From Dastarcus helophoroides (taxonomy: Eukaryota; Arthropoda; Insecta; Coleoptera; Bothrideridae): a stretch of DNA of 64,000 bases. Shown piece after piece: positions 37,561 to 51,000 of the stretch. The translations under genes and the position numbers were made by a program. Numbering within the stretch: position 1 is the stretch's first letter; every line of letters starts with the position of its first letter. Location: the NCBI GenBank assembly GCA_028583605.1, contig CM053330.1, forward strand, positions 20,299,539 through 20,363,538, given 5' to 3'. The notes below the pieces were generated by a model. The model saw only the letters and a list, made by a program, of their open reading frames with translations, did no database searches and was not told the origin of the DNA.

Positions 37561-39264
37561 TATATGTCAAATTAAGACTACATTTAATCAAATATTTTAA
37601 AAATTTGCAAGGTTCTGTTTTTTTAGGCATTTATCCATTTTTTGTTCAAAAATAATGTAAACCCAATTTTAGGGGGATTTTTTAGCCGAAATTTCGTGTT
37701 TCCGCCGGAGAAATTTGGAATAAAAATAACATCCTCTAGTTACTCATGAAAGAGTCTAAAATTTCGACATCTTGCATATTTTTGATACAACTAATCATTT
37801 GCAAGAAAATCGCGGTCAACGAACGGGAACTATTATCACAATAATCAAACAAAATTTACACTTAGTGGAATTTCTAGGCCAAAATAACTAATAACGAATG
37901 CAGAGCAACAAGTTTCAAATTAAACCGAAGTATAAACAGTAATAACAAACTCAAAAAATGAAATAGAAAACGTCAAAACAAGATAATAAATTAAATTAAG
38001 ATAAGCAATTGCAGCTCTCTAAGTATTGAGTGGGATTGATTATTTCGATAATACCGTCTTCCATTTGACCACGATTTTCTTGTAAATGGTTAGTTGTATC
38101 AAAAAAATACAAGAGACCGAAATTTTAGATTTTTTTCTAATTAACTAGATGATGTTATTTGAATTCCACTTTTCTCGCTGGAAACATAAAATGTTGGGTT
38201 CACATTATTTTTAAAAATAAAATATATGCAGTTTTTCTAGTTGTGGAAACCAATTACCTAGTTGTAACCAGGGACTGAACCACTTGCAGTCATTCTTATT
38301 GAGAAAAAGTCAAAATACATTTTTAATAGACATATTTAAAAAACCAAGTGCAATTAACAAAAGCATATTCTAACAACAAAAAAATGTGTAATATTTATAA
38401 ATATATAAACAAAAGAGGGGGAACGTTTAAATTAAGATTTAATTATTGCAAAACAGTTTTTATTTCTGAAACTGCGTAAACACTCCTTATGTTAATATAG
38501 AGAACAAGAGAGAGAATAGAGACCAAAAAAGATTTGGTGGATCCGGACACTTCCAATGGTCTAAGCCACTCTTAATTTATTGTACAACAGTAGTATTCGT
38601 TGCACTTCTTATCTTAGCTGGATAAAATTAATTGTCATACCTGACAGTGGCGAATGATCCGATTCCTAAAGCACTATTCTTTTTCGCATTTTCTCCTTTG
38701 TTGGATACTATTTCAGCACGGGATTCTTTGGTAAGATTGTCTCTTATGTCCTTTCAAGTTGAGTTTGCTTTTTAAGGACTGGACGATGAGCTGGCAGAAT
38801 CACGATGCTTTCAATAATTTTAAATTCTTTTCCATCTCCATGGGTTTTTTACTATGTTGAAGGGAGCTCTGATCGGTTAAAAGTTTCTTTAACCATCGCC
38901 ATAATATTATACAGTTCTAAAAACCTCTCTTCTTTGCCCCAATGGTATCTCGCGTGGTAACAATTTATAAATGCCTCTGACATAGAAGTATATTTGTTCT
39001 TCTAAGAATTTGAAGTGTGAGATATTTCTATAAGGGTTGTCTGGTGGTTGTGTAAGGCCTAGACTTAATCGCAGTGAGCCCTTCATAACACATTTACTAT
39101 AACCTGGAGCATTATTGTCAAATGAATAAGGCACACAAGTACGAAATCCGAATTTAACTGCCAAAGAAAAGTCTAGCCACATCAAAATTGCTGATAAAGT
39201 AGAAGGAACGATTTCTTCTATATGATCCTTCCTTCATGATCAACTGATAACAGTGGTTAAGTAA

Positions 39265-39620
39265 CCATCTCCGTGAAATTTTTGCCATGCCTGCTTTAAG
39301 AAAAAAAAGCAACATCTAAAGACGGTATAATTGAACTGAATGTAGCTAGCCTTCTCTGGTAACCGGAAAACCCCTGGCAGCACAATCAAGATCCAATTTA
39401 CCAATTTTTCTTCAACCTCTGATCCCAAAACACATTAGGATCAACCTTGTGATAACGATCTGAAGTTTTTCCTTCTAATCTATTTCTTAGAGAAGTTCTT
39501 GGTACATTAAATTTCTTACAAGCGATGGCCACAAGTATGTTTTTCTCTCGTATAGCTTTTAGGACACTGTATATGGCGTTTTTCGAATATTGAAATAATT
39601 TTCGTGATCACATGATGTTT
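39265..39620 (-). pseudogene. Degenerate pogo/Tigger-like transposase fragment
   Basis: On the minus strand, reading down from about 39615, the frame gives QYSKNAIYSVLKAIREKN and then ACKKFNVPRTSLRNRL. This matches a pipsqueak-type helix-turn-helix (A-V-x-x-V-...-A-...-F-x-V-P-R-x-T-L). A +1 shift leads to GSEVEEKLVNWIL, and a further shift leads to RGFPVTRE followed by a stop and LHSVQ. The GFPVT plus SVQ pair is characteristic of pogo/Tigger-type transposase N-terminal regions. I cannot follow a DDE catalytic domain toward 38900. Several frameshifts and stops show it is dead. Confidence 0.72.
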
Positions 39621-42440
39621 TATGCAAATATCAGAAATATTTAAGTCATTGTCTAAACAATTAAGGTTTTATGTGTTCCATTCGTAGCCGTTCTTATTTT
39701 AAACATTTGGAAGTTAAATCTTTCAGAAAAACATTAAAATCTCAATATTGTTATGGAGTAACTGAGTAAAATATATTGCATATAATATTCTTTCAAATAT
39801 TTAACAAAATATGACGTACACCTACCTTGTGTTCCTTAGCAGGTAAGTTAAGAATTAACCACATGTCAAAGGTCATTTAAGAAAATGATTTTATCAACCG
39901 TTAAAGGTCTGTTAGAGGCTCTAAGAAGCGTATGCAATCAAGAAAAAGTCAAAGAAATATGAGGAATTGGAGTCTGTTAACTATTGTATTTTTCTGAGAT
40001 ATAATGCAAAAATGTTTTCTTGGGTGACCAAAACTGGTACAGGTACATTGACCACAACCGATGCCTTTACTCTATTAAATGCTAGACAATTTAAATAATT
40101 ATATTATGATCAATTATTTATACTTAATTGATGATATTTTTTCAGTTAATAATAAATATTATGAATTTCTGTTGCTGAAATCCAAATGAAAAAAAAATTG
40201 TTTGTTATTGCGACAAAATTCTGGTCTATTTAATTAAAATGTAAGTTTTATTTCAGTAGTAAAAACAGGGAATAACTATTTTTTTGTGTTTAAAAAGTTT
40301 GGGATTGACAGAAACCTAACTTAGGTCGGTGTCAATTGAACATATAATACACAGTTCGCGAACTAGATCACTTCAGCGAACTAGTACGCATAAACTAGAT
40401 GACCAGAAAGAGCTAATTAGCACATTTCTACTTCAGACAGGCTGTCTCTTTTAAAAACATTTATGGGATGCAATATGGGAGCAAGCTCAGATAACAGTTT
40501 ATGTAGAAGAATTTCTATTACAGATAAGATGTTACTTAGAAGGACATGCATGAAATGTAACTGAAAACACAGGAAACTATTAGGAATTCCATAATTTAAA
40601 GTTTTATTGATAAAGGGAGAATTATATAGGGTGAGTCAGAAGGATTTGGTCAAAGCTAAACTGGGGATACTAGAGACCAAAATATTACGATTAAGCTTAA
40701 CATGCCATACAATGTCGCTAATTTAAGAGATGTAGGGCCTTCAAAGTTTAAATTTTGTTTTGAAATTTCTCAATATTTGGGAATGTGTTCATAGTATAGA
40801 TCTGAAAATTAAGACTTTTATGTTGTTTAGTTGTTTAGTTTGGGGGTTGAGCCTATTTTTACCCTGCTCCTAGATGGAGCTAGTTTCACATATTATTTAC
40901 TTAACTTAAAACATTTTTTTTACCTGTTTCATTGGTAATAATGACAATAACACCCTTCAATCCATTGTTCAAAGTGTACCTCAATGAAAACATTTTAGCA
41001 CTTTCTTAAATGCCAAAATCAAGATTTCTTTATTATTTTTTAATGTATTTGTGGCTTCTTGCATTATCTACCAATTCCTGAAGAGAACTAAATTCTTTCT
41101 GATAAACTAAATTCTTCCAATTTGAAAAAATATAGCGATATCAGCACCTAAATATATCACAACAAAATACATTAAAACATTTGAATGCAAATAACCTAAA
41201 AACCAATAGATTTAGGCGACCTTAACTAGAGGACCTTTTCTCTGCATAATTGAGTGTTCTTTTAGATTTTCGGCTTGATTTAAGCATAGCTTAACAGATA
41301 AAAACATATATTTTAATTTACGTAAATACTATGGTGAAATTAGCATCCTTTAGGAGAAAGGTCAAAATCAGCTTAAAATTTGTAATTCTTACACCAAAAT
41401 ACTTAAAAAAATTCTGATTTTTAGATTTATTACATCAAAACTTTATCAGTTATTGAGAAATCTCAGAATAAAATTTAGGCTTAGAACGTGTGTGTTTCTT
41501 AAACCAGCGACAATGGTACATTTAGATTAGAGACTTATTTCATGATAGAAACCTCAGGTATCTGAGACTAAATTTCCTTGCCCGTTTACACTTTGACACA
41601 AATGTAGCTGAATAAAATTGCTGACACTTCTAGCTGAGATAAGGTGTCAACATAAAATGTCTTTAGTGCTTTAAATAATCAGTGTGATTAGGTCTAATTC
41701 GTAATTCTAGATATTTAACTCTGTAACCAATGATTTCCAAATATTGAATAGGTTTTGCCTAATTAAGTTTGCAAATTACTTATATGGAATAGTATCTCAA
41801 TATTATAACTGTTGTACAATAGTTAATCGCATGAAATATCTTGAGAGAAAATAGACGACTACAACTTCTGAGATATATGTCTTGATGAGACTGCCTGAAA
41901 CTTGTGTCGACATTTTGCATCGGGTAATTTAGCTCAGTTCTGTGATTAGTCTCAGATAGCTTATCTCAGGGTGGTTTACACTTGATATTTTATTATGTCA
42001 GAGAAAAATGTAGGAAATAAAGTGTCTAATCTAAACGCACCCTAAGGCACATTGAGCTCAATCGAAATATATTTGCGTCTAGTATCTCCAGTTCAGTGTT
42101 GGCCCATTTTTTCTGTCTCGCCTAGTATTTGTAATGTAAGTTTTCACAAGTCATCATTTTATTTAAAGATTCTCCACTTGGTTGGTGACATATCTCTACA
42201 AGTACTATCATGCAAAATGGTCACAGGAACCGAGATAGCTGATCACCCCAAGGGGTGCAGTCCACCTTGACACAGTAAGGACCATGGTGGATGGTCTATG
42301 GATATTATGTTTTTCAAATTTTGGTAACACTTGATATGAAGCATTTCTTTTTTACATAGAAGACATTTTTATTTGCCGTTACGAATATCCATTTAACAAG
42401 TGTTTTTTGTTTGGACATGCAGATAAGGAAGATTCTGTCC

Positions 42441-42632
42441 CATTTTTCTATTTTCAGGGTATTTATCCCTGAACTTTTATAGTAACGTCACAAATACTAA
42501 ATTTTTTGCTGGAGTAAGAATAGTATAGTATTTGTCTATTTTTCTATTTTCAGGGTATTTATCCCTGAACCTTTATAGTAACGTCACAAATACTAAATTT
42601 TTTGCTGGAGTAAGAATAGTATAGTATTTGTC
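42441..42632 (+). repeat. Tandem duplication, two 96 bp copies
   Basis: Positions 42441-42536 and 42537-42632 are the same 96 bp unit with one clear internal difference (CCTGAACTTTT against CCTGAACCTTT). Each copy includes CTATTTTCAGGG and GTAACGTCAC. The near identity points to a recent duplication. Intronic, no coding role seen. Confidence 0.92.
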
Positions 42633-42989
42633 ATGGCCTCCATATCAACAAACATGCATTAATATAAAAAAAAATAATACTTTTTTTTTACTATTTTCAC
42701 AAGAAAACGTACATGTCAGGTACTGGAATGGATGTGATTTTATATTCCGAAAACTAACATATAGATTACTGCCCAATTGGCTAGTAAGAGTGGAATTTAG
42801 ACGTGCCCAATACTTTTGTAAATTTTATCGTGCCCCAACTTTAATGAACTAGAAAATTAATAAAAATATGGATGAAAGAACTTTAACAAGTGTTTGTATT
42901 GATCATGGTAACAGTTATGCAATCCTTATTAAAAGCAAAATAATTTAAACTTTCAAACTTACAAGCAGTGTCCACTACTGATATTGTTA

Positions 42990-43122
42990 CCTTAATCGAT
43001 TTTTCTTGCGTAACTTACGATATATGTATCTCAGAAAGGGTGCATTTTAGGACATATGTTTATAGAAAGAAAATGTTTTACGCTCCTAATATATGTGCAT
43101 CAAGTTCTCAATCACCCTGTAT
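42990..43122 (-). repeat. Small dispersed repeat, copy B (inverted relative to copy A)
   Basis: CTCAGAAAGGGTGCATTTTA continuing to ACATATGTTTATAGAAAGAAA is the reverse complement of the centre of 37415-37560 with few changes. Homology extends outward through TTTTTCTTGCGTAACTT on one side and to ATCACCCTGTATTT on the other. Confidence 0.7.
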
Positions 43123-45953
43123 TTCCAACTGCGGAAAAAGACGCTAAAGTCGTTTTGTTACACTGAATTTCTTAAAAGCTTTTAAGAAATTAACATTTTC
43201 GACAAGCAAACATAGTATAGATTTCCGGTCTCATTTGCTATCTCCAGGCTAACGTTAATGAAGACTGAGACATTTTATTAAACCACTCCAGAGGTATAAT
43301 AAATATTCATTTGATATTTTTCGGTTGCATATATTTTACATTTTAGCCACCAAACCGATATATGCAGGGTGTATCCGTCATAATGTCATTAATTTTAAGA
43401 TAATATAAAATCACCTTCCTTCTTCATAGATGCCACGACCCTCCAATTGTTCAGAAAAGTGCGTATTTCTACATCTTGAGAAATTAAATGTTCAAGTATA
43501 TGTTAGATTTTGTCGTTAGCAAACCATCCATAAACAACAACCTAACTGCCGACATATTCAATAGTCTTCGAAGTTAAATAATCTGAGCATTGAAAAGATC
43601 GAGTGATAAAAACAGTGCCCCCTCCCCTTCTATCTTTTGAATGGTTTTCCTTAGATTAATGGAATTTCAAAAATTAAAATAAAGGCTTGTAGGGTTCTTA
43701 ACAAAAGGTAATTTTTTTTTTCATTTTCTGCCTGTGGTTCAAATTAATGATATAATGATTGAGGCACTTTGTGGATTAGCAGATAATAGTAGTCTAGTCT
43801 TATTAATTTTCTCTGATATACACTGTTTTAGATAATATCATTCCAGAATTATGAATGAGTACCTAGAACTTCTATGCTCACGTCTGAAGCCTGGCCGCAA
43901 AATAAAACTCGATTTAATTACACACTTTGTTAGCTGAAGCTCCTGATCGTGATATCGACCTAATTTTTGTCATCCCACATCTTACCATACCATTTCTATA
44001 AATAGAAAAAGTGAAACATTTTCTTTGAACATGATAATTTCCTTATTTTTAGTAATGACAAGTTTTCTGCTTCTTTGGTAGCTCATCGCTATGTAACACA
44101 GAAAAAAACTTCGATTCTACTTTTGTATAAGGAACTAATGTCCATCAATATTCCACATAATACTTTTGACAACTTTTTAAATTCAAAAATGTTTTCAAAT
44201 ACATTTTTTTTTAATTTCGTGAACTTTACGCATTCCCTTTTATAAAGTAACCATGCTTTTTTTTGGAAAGTTTATTCACATTTAGTATTTTTTGATGTTT
44301 TCTTGAATATTTTTGGCATTTTGGCTTAAAAAACTTAACTGTAGATATTTAATATAATGTTCCCATTGAAAAGATGGATGCTACCGAAAAGTTAAAATAT
44401 TTGATATAAATGTTGAAGAAAATAATAAACATTATACGTAATAAATGATAAAACATTACGATTTGAAAATCTCAAATTTCATTTTATTTGTTTAATTTAA
44501 TTCGAGCACATCAAACCCATTAATACCCGTTGAGAAAATTTAACAATACCCAATCATATTTACATTAACTCAATTTTAATACATTCCATAATTTTTTACA
44601 GCTTGTGACCCTGGAAGCTTTCATTTTTTTGTGGTGGTCCACTGGAATGTGCATAAAAGCGATTAAGACTGCCCCATTCGCACATAACGATCTAACTAGA
44701 ACATTAAAACCTCTGATGTAATTTTTGAATCTTCCTACAAAAAATGCAAAACTTTTTTTTTGTTTCGTGATGATTCAAACATTACATCGTTATACCATAA
44801 CATCAATTTTCCATCATCACACGTTAATTTATTAATTGGAAAAATAACGAAAAATTTAACTTTGTAAAATTTTGTAATAAAATTAATAATTGAAGTCTAA
44901 CTTTAAATTATAGGGTTAAGTTTTTGTAGTATTAAGCTTCTTGCAGATTGCTTTATTGCTAATAAATATAGTACAATTACTTGCTTTGTATACAAATAGT
45001 GTTAACATTTTTAGTCATTTATAATTAGGTAGCTTAAATTCAATTCTTAGAAAAAAAATTATAATACCTTATCAGATATTTTACAGCTAATAATAATACG
45101 GCAATCTGCTTTGCTAGCTTAATTTATCATTATTTTTCAGGCGACAATGTTTATGTTCAGTTAATATAATTTTGTTTGTTATATTTTATTTGCAGGTTTC
45201 TTTATGTTTATCTAGGCACCATTTCAAACACTGTTTTTTATTTGTTTTTTATTTTACTAACATCATCATTTTTGTGTGTGCGCGCTTGTGTGCATGGACC
45301 TAGGTTTAGGGAATATTTAGCTTTATGCTAGTTATGTACCTTTACCATAGTTATAATTAATTATTAATTGTTATAGCAGAAAAAGGTTCTTTTTTGCTTT
45401 TTGTGGTAAGGTACCTGCAAGTCTGCATTTCTTATTATTTGCATTTATTTAAATGTTTCTCGAAACTAAAAAATTTCAAAATAAATTTTTCAAGTCCATT
45501 TGATTAATAAAGGTTATGTAAATCTCCATAATTAAAACGGTGCTTCGTTAACCAAGTTATTTCTAAAATATTTTTCCGACTATTTATTCTGTCACTCTTT
45601 GTAAACATTTTTGCATTTTAAAAAATAACTTCAAAAATTCAATACAATATTTTGCAATTAAACTTTGATAGAATTGATGGGTAATATTATTTAAAAAATT
45701 TTGCAACCCTGCATTTAAAATGTTTAATTCAAGCGAAGTAGAGGTATCTAATTTGTGAATCCTCCCAGCAGCTTGGGAATTTATTGTATAGTTTCCCTGA
45801 TAATATATTTAAAAAAATACTTAATCATGCCTACTTTAAAATATAAGAATGTAAATTGGAAATTTCATAGATTCATTTGGACTTGGAAATTATCAATATG
45901 CAGGCTCAGCAATGGGTGCTTTCTTCTACTAATTCTACTTTTAATGATTTCAG

Positions 45954-46895
45954 CAAGCTGTCGAGGAAAAATATAAGTTATGCGACGAAACACTTTCAAA
46001 ACTACTGCATTGGATAGCGGAAGTAGAAGATCGTTTAGCCTCACAAGATGTCATCCACGAAATGGAAGAAGAACTTCGCAACCAGATAAACATAATGAAG
46101 CAAATCAGAGACGACCTTGACCACCATGCAGGCCAGGTGACTCATTGCGGCGACCAAGTTCGTCAGTTGGTACTTACAGCAGGAGATTTCTTGTCCAAAA
46201 GTGAAATCTCTGCTTTGGAAAAGAGCGGTAGGAATCTGAAGACCCGTTTCGATAAAGCGTCAGATAGGGCAGATGCTCTCTTGCGACGTATGCTTGCCGC
46301 CAGAGATGAACTCAGTAAATTCAAATCTGAGTTAAAAGTTTTCTCTGATTGGTTAGGCAAGGCTAGACGAATTTTAGAAGATAAAGAGCGTGCATTGAGT
46401 GACCTCCAACATCTTGATTCAAGCACGGATAGCACTAGAGAATTTGTCAGTGATGTAATTGCTCATCAGGCCGATTTAAGGTTTATAACGATGTCGGCAC
46501 AAAAATTCGTGGACGAAGGAAAGGATTTCTTGAAAATCCTGAATGATTTCCGAACGTCATTACCATCCCGTTTACCACATATTGAACCTCTTTCTGCTCA
46601 AGAATCACATGTCCGTTCCGAAGTCTCACTTGTGACTCAGCAATACCGTGACCTATTGCACAGAGCTAACAATTTATCTGATAGACTATCTGGTGTGGGA
46701 GGAAGACAACGCGAATACAGTGACGCTCTAGATAAAGCGCGACAATGGTTGCAGCAAGCTGAACCCAGGGCTATCAAGGTCCTAAATGAGCCTATTGCTG
46801 GTGACCCCAAATCTGTTGAAGAACAGCTACATGCAGCCAAAGCCCTCAATAATGAATTTGTGGCAAATGGTCGCCTAATTGACAACGCTAAGCAG
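45954..46895 (+). CDS. shot: Spectraplakin exon: first spectrin repeats of the rod
   Basis: 314 codons from a GATTTCAG acceptor to an AAGCAG|GTAAGC donor, phase 0 at both ends. It opens QAVEEKYKLCDETLSKLLHW. Three helix-A signatures mark three spectrin repeats: LLHWIAEVEDRLA, VFSDWLGKARRILED and ARQWLQQAEPRA; the third is completed by the next exon. This is the exon reached by skipping the plakin-repeat pair, and its phase allows direct joining to the exon ending at 5343. The rod acts as a long flexible spacer between the actin-binding head and the microtubule-binding tail. I did not start at the ATG at 46062, since coding clearly runs from the splice acceptor. Confidence 0.93.
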
Positions 46896-48002
46896 GTAAG
46901 CCAAAACAATGCCATGAAACTTTTCCCTCTATTATTAAACTTAATGTGTCTTCGATATTTTGTCGCTAACATTTTTCGCCGAATATTGCGTAACATTTTC
47001 TTTGTTTTTTTGGTTGTTTAACTAAAACTGAAATAATTCAAAACGGATTCTTCGGATTGGAATTACGGATAGGGTTTATTTTTAAATTTCGAGGTTTTTT
47101 ATTTATGTTTTATTTTGAATTTGGAAATTTAGAATTGAAAGTTTAATAACATTTTCTTCTTGTATAAATCTTGGTTTATATACGACATTTCAACTTAATT
47201 TATTAAATTCTGCGATAAAACTCGACATTTTTTCTCATTTTCCATTGTAAACTCGCAGATATTTTTGGATTAATTAGGAGTATTTTTCTCAAAATTTCAT
47301 CTTAAATCTCCTATCTTCCCCTCTCAAGTTTAAACTCAAAGTATTAAAAATGTCGAGTATCTCCAAGTTAAAATTTCACTGTTTATTTCTTTAATACTTT
47401 GAAATTTTGACTTTATATATATATTTTTCTAGAAATTTTGATATTATACATAAAATATGTTTTTATAATTTCCAAATTTTTTTCGAAATTGAATATTTTT
47501 TTCTTAAATCGAAGAAAGTGGAAGTTTTCAGGGAAATGAATTGTTTATAATAAATAATTTTAAATAGGACTATTGTTATTCAAATTGCCAATAACTGGAG
47601 AATCAGAGAATATTCATTTGGTAATAAAAGTTTATTAGTCACTTAAAAGATAAATCTAAAAGTAAATGTGTAGCTAATTTCCACCGCATTTATAAGAATA
47701 TTTCTGACCATCGAATATTAACTTGCATTTTGAAATTGTATGTGTAACCTACAATTAGTTGGTTTTTTGCCTTGTTGGAAAGAAATGAAATACTAGCATT
47801 GTATCTAAACAAATATTATTCAACACTTAAAAATAGTAAACCACTTATGAAGAGGTTGCGCCAATGTAAAATACAATAGTTTCTGATTGTAATAAACGAA
47901 TTAAATTATCGAAGCGTTTGTCAGTTTTTTTATTGTTTATTTGTATTTGATAAATACCCTATTATGTCATGTGTTTTACTGATTTTTTGTTTTCGTTTAC
48001 AG
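46896..48002. other. Intron, 1.1 kb
   Basis: GTAAGC donor and GTTTACAG acceptor. From about 47040 to 47520 it carries AAATTTCGAG/AAATTTTGAC-type words of the same degenerate family as the large intron. No gene. Confidence 0.8.
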
Positions 48003-51000
48003 GCGACAAACAAATTGCTCCGTTCTCTTGAAGGTCAAATCTCGCCATCAGAAATTTCTCGATTAGAAGAACCAGTCATCCAGTTGGAACAGAAATACAC
48101 CCAGTTGTGTACTGCATTGGCAGATCGTTGTCAAGAATTAGACACGGCATTAGTGCAGTCACAAGGAGTCCAAGATGCACTAGACAGCATCATCGCATGG
48201 TTAAATTCCGCGGAGAATCAATTTAAAAATATGCAACGACCTGCTTCCTTAATCAAAGAACGTCTGGAAGAACAACTGCGAGAACATCGCGTGTTCCAAT
48301 CTGATATCGATACGCATATTTCCTCTATAGATTCCGTTTATTTGTCAGCCAGTGAGCTGATAGCATCTTCAAGCAACGCGCGAGTAGCGAAGAAAATTGA
48401 AACCAAACTCAATGATGTCAAGGCTAGATTCGAAAAATTATTTGATCGTACTCAAAAACGTGGCGATTTTCTTATCGAAGTTGATCAAAGTTTGACTCAG
48501 TTTAACAATCAAGCTAGTCAATTTGAACAATGGTACAATGGAATTATTGAAATTATAGAATCGAGGGAATTCTCTAAGGCGTCAGTTGATGAACACTCCA
48601 GGAAAATGCACGAAATTGCTGCTAATCGCGAGGACAAGCGACAGCTTTTCGATGAAATCATCCGCAACGGTAAGGAGCTGATAAACAAGAAAGATGTATG
48701 TGATACTGCCAATGTTCGTGATCGTATTAAAGCCATGGAGAATCAGTGGAGAGAACTAAGCAATTTGTTGGATGAGAAACAACGACTGTCGAAATTGCGA
48801 TCCGAACACTCGAACGCTTACGAAAGCTTGCGAGAAGAAGTTAACGAATGGCTTACGAGAATGGAAACTAAAGTTTCGCGCTTAGACATTGTTGCAGTTG
48901 AAATAGAGGTGTTAAAAAGACAGAATGAAGAACTTAAACCTATTGCCAAGGAATATAGGGACTATGCATCCACCATTGATAGAATTAACGAAGTCGGTGG
49001 TGCTTATGACAACTTACTAAGAGGTGACAGGCCTGATTCTCCTTCACGTCGCCGAACTCAGCCTTATAGCCCAACTAAGCGGCCGACTTATGCCAGACGC
49101 TCATCTCAAGATGGCAGGTCCCCATCGCCAACTAAAGGTCTCAGTCCCTTATCGACTGGTGGCTCTAGTGGATTTTCATCGCGTAGATCAAGCCAAGAAG
49201 GCTTCCACTTGGATGATTTGTCCCCCGTTCAGCAACAACTTTCTGAAATTAACAATAGATATAACTTGTTGGGAGTCAAAATTAACGATCGTCAGTCAGA
49301 GATAGATTTACTCAGAGATGAAGTTAAACGTCACCTAGAGAACCTTAAAACTCTAAGCAACTTTTTGGATAAAGTGCAACGTCAATTACCTAAAGATGCA
49401 GTTCCAAATACTAAAGAAGAAGCGGATAAGCTTAACAAACAAATTAAGCAAGTTCTCGAAGAGATGTATGAAAAACAATCACTACTAGACTCCACTAAAA
49501 GCCAAGTAAAAGATCTTCTAAGACGAAAGCAAGGCGCTATTGGCTCTGATCACTTGAATGATTCGTTGGAAGACGTCGTATCCCATTGGAAGCAACTAAG
49601 CGACCATCTTAAGAACACTATTAAGTTTATGGAAGACATGAAAGAGTTCCATGATACTCATGACTCCTTATCTGCGTGGCTGTCAGCTAAAGATCGTATG
49701 CTGACAGTTTTGGGACCTATTTCGAGCGATTCACGTATGGTGCAATCCCAAGTTCAACAAGTGCAAGTTCTGCGTGAGGAATTCCGCTCCCAACAACCAC
49801 AATTACAACACCTTATTGAAGTCGGAGACTCTGTTCTGACCTATTTGAACCCAAGATCACCCGACGGGCAAAAGATCAATAACAAATTGGCTAACATTCA
49901 GCAACGTTGGGCGGATTTATTGAGCAAACTTGAAGAGCGTGCAGATTCTTTGGGAGCTGCCGCTGACACCAGTCGAGAATTCGATGCTCAACTTACACGT
50001 TTAAGAGATGCTTTGCAGGCTATTTCAGACAATTTGGACGAATTACCGCTAGACAAGGATCCAGAAGAGCAGCTTCGCAAAGTTGAAAACCTCGAGAGGC
50101 AATTGGAGGGCCAACGCCCACTTTTGGCTGATCTGGAAGCAGCTGGTGCACATCTCTGTGACGTTCTGAGTGATCCAGCATCTCGAGCTGACATTCAGGC
50201 TAAATTAGCTTCCATAGGTAGACAATTTAATGCCTTACAGAAAAAGTTAGACCACAAGAAAGCCGAAATCGAAGGGTCCTTACGAGATGGTCGTCAATTC
50301 GAAGCTTCTTGTGCTAAAACTCTTGGTTGGTTATCAGATGAACTTGGTTCATTGACCGAACGGCTTCTCATTTCGGCCGACCGCGATGTTTTGGAGCAAC
50401 AGTTAACACATCATGAACCAATATACCGCGACGTCTTGGCTAGGGAGCATGAAGTCATTATGCTTTTAAATAAAGGCAGAGATATTTTGACCAGAAACAA
50501 TAAGACGGATTCTAGGACCCTACAAAGAGATCTGGACAAGATTCAGCAACAATGGGATAAATTGAAGAAGGAGGCAGTCGATAGGCAGACTAGATTACAA
50601 ACTTGTAAAGAACACTGTCGCAAATATTATCAAGCTTTAGAGAACTTCCTACCATGGTTGCGTCAAGCGGAGGATAAATTGGACATCTTAAGGCCCTCAT
50701 CGTTCCAAAGAAAACACATTGAAAAACAACTAAAAGAACTTCAGAACTTCCGAAATGAAGTCTGGAAGAAATCCGGAGAATATGAAAACACTCGCTCATT
50801 AGGTGACACATTTGTTTCTGCTTGCGACATCGATAAGGATATTGTTAAGAACGAATTGGCAGACTTAAAGGACAGATGGGATCGTCTTAATAACGATCTT
50901 ATTCAACGCACCCAAGCTCTTGAGGATCAGTCCCGAAAACTACTGGACTTTAACGAAAATCTTAAAGATTTTCAGCATGGTCTTGAGCGATGTGAAGATA

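Larger units (their letters stand above)
36722..45953. other. Intron, 9.2 kb
   Basis: GTGAGT donor and a GATTTCAG acceptor. It contains a stop-free extension of the giant exon's frame to 37021, a pogo/Tigger relic, a 96 bp tandem duplication and an inverted pair of small repeats, listed separately. At 40624 a TATAGGGTGAGTCAGAAGG sequence looks like another small-repeat terminus. No independent gene recognised. Confidence 0.72.

Noticed and set aside
38907..39185. 92-codon minus-strand frame as the DDE domain of the pogo/Tigger relic
   Set aside because: I could not find DDE motifs or a match in register with the HTH fragment, so it is not included in the pseudogene.
42628..42852. 74-codon + strand frame after the tandem duplication
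   Set aside because: No domain, no start context and no splice phase that fits the gene.
47964..48002. ATG upstream of the 48003 exon
   Set aside because: It only covers the pyrimidine-rich 3' end of the intron; the frame happens to be open through the acceptor.
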